DNA of 7,796 bases from CALWOS01 sp963595735 (GTDB lineage Bacteria; Bacillota; Clostridia; Oscillospirales; Oscillospiraceae). The notes beneath the pieces were generated by a model, which searched no databases, had not been told where the DNA came from, and worked only from the letters and a program-made list of their open reading frames with translations. Within the stretch, counting starts at the first letter, position 1; each line of letters begins with the position of its first letter. The translations under genes were made by a program, and so were the position numbers. The DNA is taken from assembly GCA_963595735.1 (NCBI GenBank), contig CAVBJJ010000058.1:1-7796 (forward strand), read 5' to 3'. This document shows, one piece after another, positions 6,001 to 7,796 of the stretch.

Positions 6001-7432
6001 CGGTACGCTGTCTCCCAACTTTGCCTCCGGCACCCTCAGCTATGTGCTGACGCCCGGTTCCGGCAGCATCAGCATGGTTCCCGTGGCGGCCAACAAAAAC
6101 TACCAGATGCGGATCTATCTCAACGAGAAATCCGGCGAGAACTGGTACCGTCAGGACGAGACGATCCCAGCCAAGGTAGGCGATACCATTTACATCGGCG
6201 TTGGTGAGCGCTCCTGGCCCAGCATGAATAATCAGGGCACGGAAGCCATCGAATACACCGGTACCTGGTACACCATCAAGGTGACGGACAGCTCCAGTGC
6301 GGACAGTGTGATCCAGATGATCAAGAACATCCCCACGGTTACCTATTCCAATTACAAGGATCTGGCGGATCAGATTGCACTAGCCCGTACAGCCTATGAC
6401 GGACTATCCGCTGACGCCAAGGTGAAAGTCACCAACAGCGATAAGCTGACGGCGGCGGAAGCGGCTGTCAAGAAGTTCCAGGAGATCGACAAGGTGAAAT
6501 CCATGCTGGCGGCGCTGCCCAACAGCGACAAGGCAACGGATGCCCAGGTCCGAGCGGCCAAGAACGACATCGAGGCCACGGACAAAGCTTATAAGGCGCT
6601 CAGCGATGAGCAAAAGGGTTACATCACCATTGGCGATTACAAGAACTACAACGCTCTAGTGGAACGGCTGTCCAAGCTGACCCACACCTCCGCGGGCACC
6701 ATCAGCAAGAACCCCAACGAGGAAGCGGCCAGCGAGGTCATCGGCCTCATCTCCGCCATCGGCACCTTCACCAAGGACAGCGGCGATCAAATCAAGGCTG
6801 CCCGCAGTGCCTATGACAAGCTGACAGATGCCCAGAAGAAGCTGGTCAGCAACTATAATGTGCTGACCGAAGCGGAAGCGGCATTCGCCAAGCTGAACAC
6901 CGGCCTTGCCTTTACCGATGTCAAGGAGAGCGACTACTTCTATGACGCGGTGAAGTGGGCGGTGGAAAAAGAGATCACCAAGGGCACCACAGAGACAACC
7001 TTTAGTCCCAACGAAGGCTGCACCCGCAGCCAGATGGTGACCTTCCTCTGGCGTGCTGCCGGTTCTCCGGAACCCACCGGCACGACCAATCCGTTCACCG
7101 ATGTAAAGACCGACGCCTATTACTACAAGGCGCTGCTGTGGGCCATCGAGAACGGCATTACCAAGGGCACCACAGACACCACATTCAGCCCCGAGGAAAC
7201 CTGCACCCGTGGCCAGATGGCGACCTTCCTGTATCGGAACGCCAAGTCTCCGGCCGTGACGGGCAGCACCTCCTTCACGGATGTGGCGGCCGACGCCTAC
7301 TACAGCGATGCCGTTGCCTGGGCATTCCAGCAGGGCATCACCAAGGGTTCTACCGACACGACCTTCGAGCCGGAAGCAACCTGCACCCGCGGTCAGATGG
7401 TGACCTTCCTGTATCGCTATCTGGCAAAGTGA
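2288..7432 (+). CDS. SLH-anchored modular surface protein with DUF4430 (transcobalamin C-terminal-like) and cadherin-like domains
   Basis: 1714 residues. Residues 1-28 are a Sec signal peptide with a likely cut after T26-L27-A28. About 29-185 is a beta domain of unknown fold. About 225-445 is helical with FIVAR-like segments (for example NYPEADWTRMEAALTHAQ). About 450-697 holds beta modules, including VYVNG (519-523) followed by a DGDEVTIVR strand (549-557) and an Ig-like unit with TDENGNADVTLYAAGKY near 650. About 700-865 is helical, 877-1000 beta, and 1003-1075 FIVAR-like. About 1086-1221 matches DUF4430, with SGWMGTLNDWF, LADGDQIHIMYTDDLG and a closing GADLGGSW. About 1230-1333 is a cadherin-like sandwich (LKSLTVSGGTLSPNF start, SWPSMNN and WYTIKV near the end). 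About 1339-1538 is a helical repeat stalk. Three SLH repeats begin at 1542, 1603 and 1663 and attach the protein to a secondary wall polymer. The ATG at 2288 is the only plausible start, because an in-frame TGA sits at 2282-2284, but no Shine-Dalgarno precedes it. A surface ligand-binding role, possibly for corrinoids, is inferred from DUF4430 kinship. Confidence 0.92.
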   Translation: MKHLSRHLSSILLCAAIVIGIFPTTTLAVNDSSAISVTAQGQQVEVNVIGTANFVEADDPFTLYLATVPYGTSKIDVTYDGFFISETCFGGEVNGATVSLTNAVDDEELTETIEGMSGDGLITVTESSKIAHSDVVSDFVYFSNEDYDGAPLDILLVQVKTVSDGSSSLTDGQKAPLSSLLATVTGEHESDWYQENDRFNGNSSDTITDHNSGFWKKFTATNGPREQAQKILDSATTVDAINTASTDLATEIAHLIPTTQVNATELYERLSKLQKTDKGYNMVPTGANSTTNLEQANYPEADWTRMEAALTHAQELLEALYTEDGTPTDRNWGPAHEGDKPEDAITNEDLADALTGIYDAYASMRTNSELDTVQTARQLAAKVDQAFPAEAQGNYTDASWNAFTAAREEAHQLMAQYPDGDSIPGSSAASAFTKAMRSYYAAAYGLTESGEITVHVTVTDNFGALYPKYALTDSATALFDGDVTLTDGAHSFHDLNSADRFDWSAERSGNESIAPLEMVYVNGQLVADTENKVVYGTASLGSAVMQLRDGDEVTIVRCLAPEDSYYVWGTYATLDTFRDYVQLLRFTTDGAQLNAQEGKSFTVHVERALATFEDYSNTWSATKGKQIVAYGPQNEDGSYPATPVLTGFYTDENGNADVTLYAAGKYVLTAVDTTAAVRGETFPNLPGGARMEVTVGTLSSGEMEQQRQSMLRTLDALLARCSKDAMDFQASYYDYDESGNWVKITINPWTVSQEAHATAKTAITEADTLQVMNDALLQAQKVIENAIQRADTANQSAVSGYRSKARVCPTLEEVQAGKVITGDLENIQNLINAYYDLTAYQKENLLTANEQAQYNALVDVYGKYTAGELELEDRTTYSIKLEYVGLQPEDMENPVLLGNEQDGYGRWPIYFQNDTRTEEVAPGKYFNMLSLTKDGTSLNDQAYELYDIQIVGADGESGISNGYPTAWRKPDGSYVWFEKRIEINRMPHNDVTIKLFVRSKTADLEGVRSAAVSDLAKAYQGYVKSQYSSTNWQELSSAYQTGVDAIQAAETSEAIQQAKETAIAAMAAVKTLKQDSSGSTTVGDYGTVHVIMENTTCPDQPFYGEAGILSTDVALNESDTMMTVILDALKKEGYDWTGTGGSKGNKNDLTITYLASISKGGETLGEFTGSAKSGWMGTLNDWFTNEGFQSFSVKAKNRNYRLADGDQIHIMYTDDLGADLGGSWGNSDTSLKSLTVSGGTLSPNFASGTLSYVLTPGSGSISMVPVAANKNYQMRIYLNEKSGENWYRQDETIPAKVGDTIYIGVGERSWPSMNNQGTEAIEYTGTWYTIKVTDSSSADSVIQMIKNIPTVTYSNYKDLADQIALARTAYDGLSADAKVKVTNSDKLTAAEAAVKKFQEIDKVKSMLAALPNSDKATDAQVRAAKNDIEATDKAYKALSDEQKGYITIGDYKNYNALVERLSKLTHTSAGTISKNPNEEAASEVIGLISAIGTFTKDSGDQIKAARSAYDKLTDAQKKLVSNYNVLTEAEAAFAKLNTGLAFTDVKESDYFYDAVKWAVEKEITKGTTETTFSPNEGCTRSQMVTFLWRAAGSPEPTGTTNPFTDVKTDAYYYKALLWAIENGITKGTTDTTFSPEETCTRGQMATFLYRNAKSPAVTGSTSFTDVAADAYYSDAVAWAFQQGITKGSTDTTFEPEATCTRGQMVTFLYRYLAK
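5543..5950 (+). other. DUF4430 domain (transcobalamin C-terminal-like) within the SLH protein
   Basis: Residues about 1086-1221. The domain opens with a GTVHVIMENTTC strand and has a helix (MMTVILDALKKEGYDW) after LNESD. It then shows the family hallmark: SGWMGTLNDWF, an aromatic-rich strand, and LADGDQIHIMYTDDLGADLG. In animals the related domain forms the C-terminal half of cobalamin carriers. In bacteria it is widespread in exported proteins, largely uncharacterised. The ligand here is not shown by the sequence. Confidence 0.75.
5975..6286 (+). other. Cadherin-like beta-sandwich domain within the SLH protein
   Basis: Residues about 1230-1333, directly after the DUF4430 domain. The 'LKSLTVSGGTLSPNFASGT' opening and the 'LSYVLT' strand are the standard start of the bacterial cadherin-like family (PF12733 type). 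The unit closes with WYTIKV. A SWPSMNN motif with an inserted loop sits before the last strand. The tight DUF4430-cadherin pairing suggests one functional head. Confidence 0.7.
6302..6900 (+). repeat. Three helical repeats forming a stalk before the SLH region
   Basis: Protein-level repeats at residues about 1339-1400, 1402-1470 and 1486-1538. The shared pattern is a helix ending in IxxARxAYD(G/K)L or a similar sequence, a short turn with (A/S)DEQK or DAQKK, a (V/I)(S/T)N or GD turn, then LTxAEAAxxKxx or a related helix. The type is common in long Firmicute surface proteins, where it acts as a spacer lifting the binding head off the wall. Confidence 0.7.
6911..7429 (+). repeat. Three tandem SLH wall-anchoring repeats
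   Basis: Repeats start at residues 1542, 1603 and 1663, each opening FTDV and continuing with a tyrosine-rich AV.WA helix, GITKGT(T/S)(D/E)TTF, then CTR(S/G)QM(V/A)TFL(W/Y)R. Three repeats are the usual complement for one functional SLH anchor. The common ITRAE motif is replaced by CTR(S/G)Q in all three. DNA identity is also high between repeats 2 and 3, as around 7201-7230 and 7381-7410. The protein ends four residues after the last FLYR motif, so the anchor is at the extreme C-terminus. Confidence 0.92.
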
Positions 7433-7436
7433 TCCG

Positions 7437-7451
7437 GCCTGATTTTCAGGC
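7437..7451 (+). other. Short perfect hairpin just after the SLH gene
   Basis: GCCTGA (7437-7442) and TCAGGC (7446-7451) are perfectly complementary around a TTT loop, beginning 4 bases after the stop codon. The sequence that follows is AAATTCCCC, so there is no T-run. It is the first of three inverted repeats in this gap. Confidence 0.45.
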
Positions 7452-7473
7452 AAATTCCCCGATTCGTGTAACC

Positions 7474-7503
7474 GTCCGGGAGGCGCCGCGGTGCCTCCCG
7501 GAC
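7474..7503 (+). terminator. Strong GC-rich hairpin in the gap after the SLH gene (terminator-like)
   Basis: GTCCGGGAGGC (7474-7484) pairs perfectly with GCCTCCCGGAC (7493-7503). The stem can extend inward through a G-T and a C-G pair to a CGCG loop (7487-7490), giving 13 pairs. No T-run follows (ACTCCCGCC). It could slow RNA polymerase or shield the 3' end of the upstream transcript; classical intrinsic termination is not supported. Confidence 0.45.
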
Positions 7504-7537
7504 ACTCCCGCCGCATAGCATATCCCCACAGACGAGC

Positions 7538-7574
7538 GCTGCGGGAAAGGAGGCAACTCCTCCTTTCCCGCGGC
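7538..7574 (+). terminator. Second strong hairpin in the same gap, carrying a paired Shine-Dalgarno-like sequence
   Basis: GCGGGAAAGGAGG (7541-7553) pairs perfectly with CCTCCTTTCCCGC (7559-7571) around a CAACT loop, and extends outward through T-G, C-G and G-C pairs. AAAGGAGG in the left arm looks like a ribosome binding site, but no start codon follows at a workable distance. No T-run follows the stem. It is most likely the 3' boundary of the SLH transcript or a processing structure. Confidence 0.45.
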
Positions 7575-7727
7575 AGCTTGTCCCGATTCAATCCGACTCC
7601 AGCATATATCAAGCACAAAAAACAACATCTCCCCCTATGGGGCTTCCCTTTGAAAATCATGTATCTCTGCCGTAATGGGAGAGATATTTTAGTAAATACC
7701 AATCGAAATCCATACTGAGAAATGTAC
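7575..7727 (+). promoter_or_regulatory. Leader region of the third gene, with a weak hairpin and no clear promoter
   Basis: This AT-richer stretch follows the two strong hairpins and must hold the third gene's promoter if that gene is transcribed separately. TTGAAA at 7650-7655 could be a -35 box, but the sequence 17 bases on (TAATGG at 7673) is a poor -10. ATCTCT (7663-7668) faces AGAGAT (7680-7685), with outer T-A and G-T pairs and an ATTTTA tail, giving a weak terminator- or attenuator-like hairpin. CCCC-TAT-GGGG lies at 7632-7642. Confidence 0.25.
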
Positions 7728-7734
7728 AAGGAGG
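7728..7734 (+). promoter_or_regulatory. Ribosome binding site of the third gene
   Basis: AAGGAGG, a consensus Shine-Dalgarno, sits 7 bases before the ATG at 7742. It contrasts with the SLH gene, which has no such site. Confidence 0.85.
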
Positions 7735-7741
7735 GCGCAAT

Positions 7742-7796
7742 ATGTACCAACTGAAAAAACGAAGTCTGAGTCTCCTGCTGGTTCTGGTGCTGGCAC
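7742..7796 (+). CDS. N-terminus of a third exported protein, cut by the window edge
   Basis: Only 18 codons are present. They read MYQLKKRSLSLLLVLVLA: a short basic start (KKR) followed by a leucine/valine-rich core, which is the start of a Sec signal peptide or lipoprotein leader. Whether a cleavage site or lipobox cysteine follows cannot be seen. It lies 309 bases downstream of the SLH gene on the same strand and has a strong ribosome binding site, so it may be a further member of this surface-protein locus or a separate unit. Its function cannot be judged. Confidence 0.75.
   Translation, partial: MYQLKKRSLSLLLVLVLA

Noticed and set aside
6656..7750. Minus-strand open frame of about 364 codons across the SLH region and the following gap
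   Set aside because: Its repeats mirror the SLH repeats on the other strand. It shows no independent coding signal, and it crosses several hairpins.
1..7796. CRISPR array, tRNA, rRNA, transposase or phage genes
   Set aside because: No regularly spaced direct repeats, cloverleaf-like sequence, insertion-sequence ends or mobile-element proteins were seen on either strand.

Overview
The window reads as a surface-protein locus from a Gram-positive gut-type Clostridium relative, most likely an Oscillospiraceae-like Firmicute. Three things suggest this: consecutive plus-strand genes that each begin with a Sec signal peptide, a large protein ending in three SLH (S-layer homology) repeats of the 'CTR(S/G)QM' type, and a moderately high GC content (about 58-68% in hand-counted 60-base rows) with strong Shine-Dalgarno sites on two of the three genes. 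The taxonomic call is inference; no rRNA or marker gene is present.

Layout, left to right. Bases 1-149 are a leader or upstream segment with small inverted repeats and no recognisable gene. Bases 150-2231 encode a secreted beta-rich protein of 693 residues. Its central part (about residues 295-575) carries the signature of a surface-protein domain best known to me from Bacteroidota. Bases 2232-2287 are a short gap filled by a perfect 14-bp hairpin. Bases 2288-7432 encode a 1714-residue modular protein: signal peptide, N-terminal beta domain, FIVAR-like helical segments, further beta modules, a DUF4430 (transcobalamin C-terminal-like) domain, a cadherin-like beta-sandwich, three helical repeats and three SLH repeats. 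Bases 7433-7741 are a 309-base gap with several inverted repeats. A third exported protein begins at 7742 and runs off the right edge.

How the genes may work together (inference). Gene 2 is built as a wall-anchored stalk presenting a DUF4430 plus cadherin-like head. Gene 1 has no anchor of its own and could dock on gene 2 or act as a released binding protein. DUF4430 is related to the C-terminal domain of transcobalamin and intrinsic factor. The gene 1 core resembles surface proteins that, as I recall, occur near cobalamin (BtuB/BtuG) loci in Bacteroidota. The pair is therefore a candidate surface corrinoid or other small-ligand capture system. No transporter gene is visible to confirm this, and no binding site has been demonstrated.

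A sharp drop in GC from about 1975 to about 3050 spans the end of gene 1, the intergenic hairpin and the start of gene 2. It gives the locus a mosaic look.
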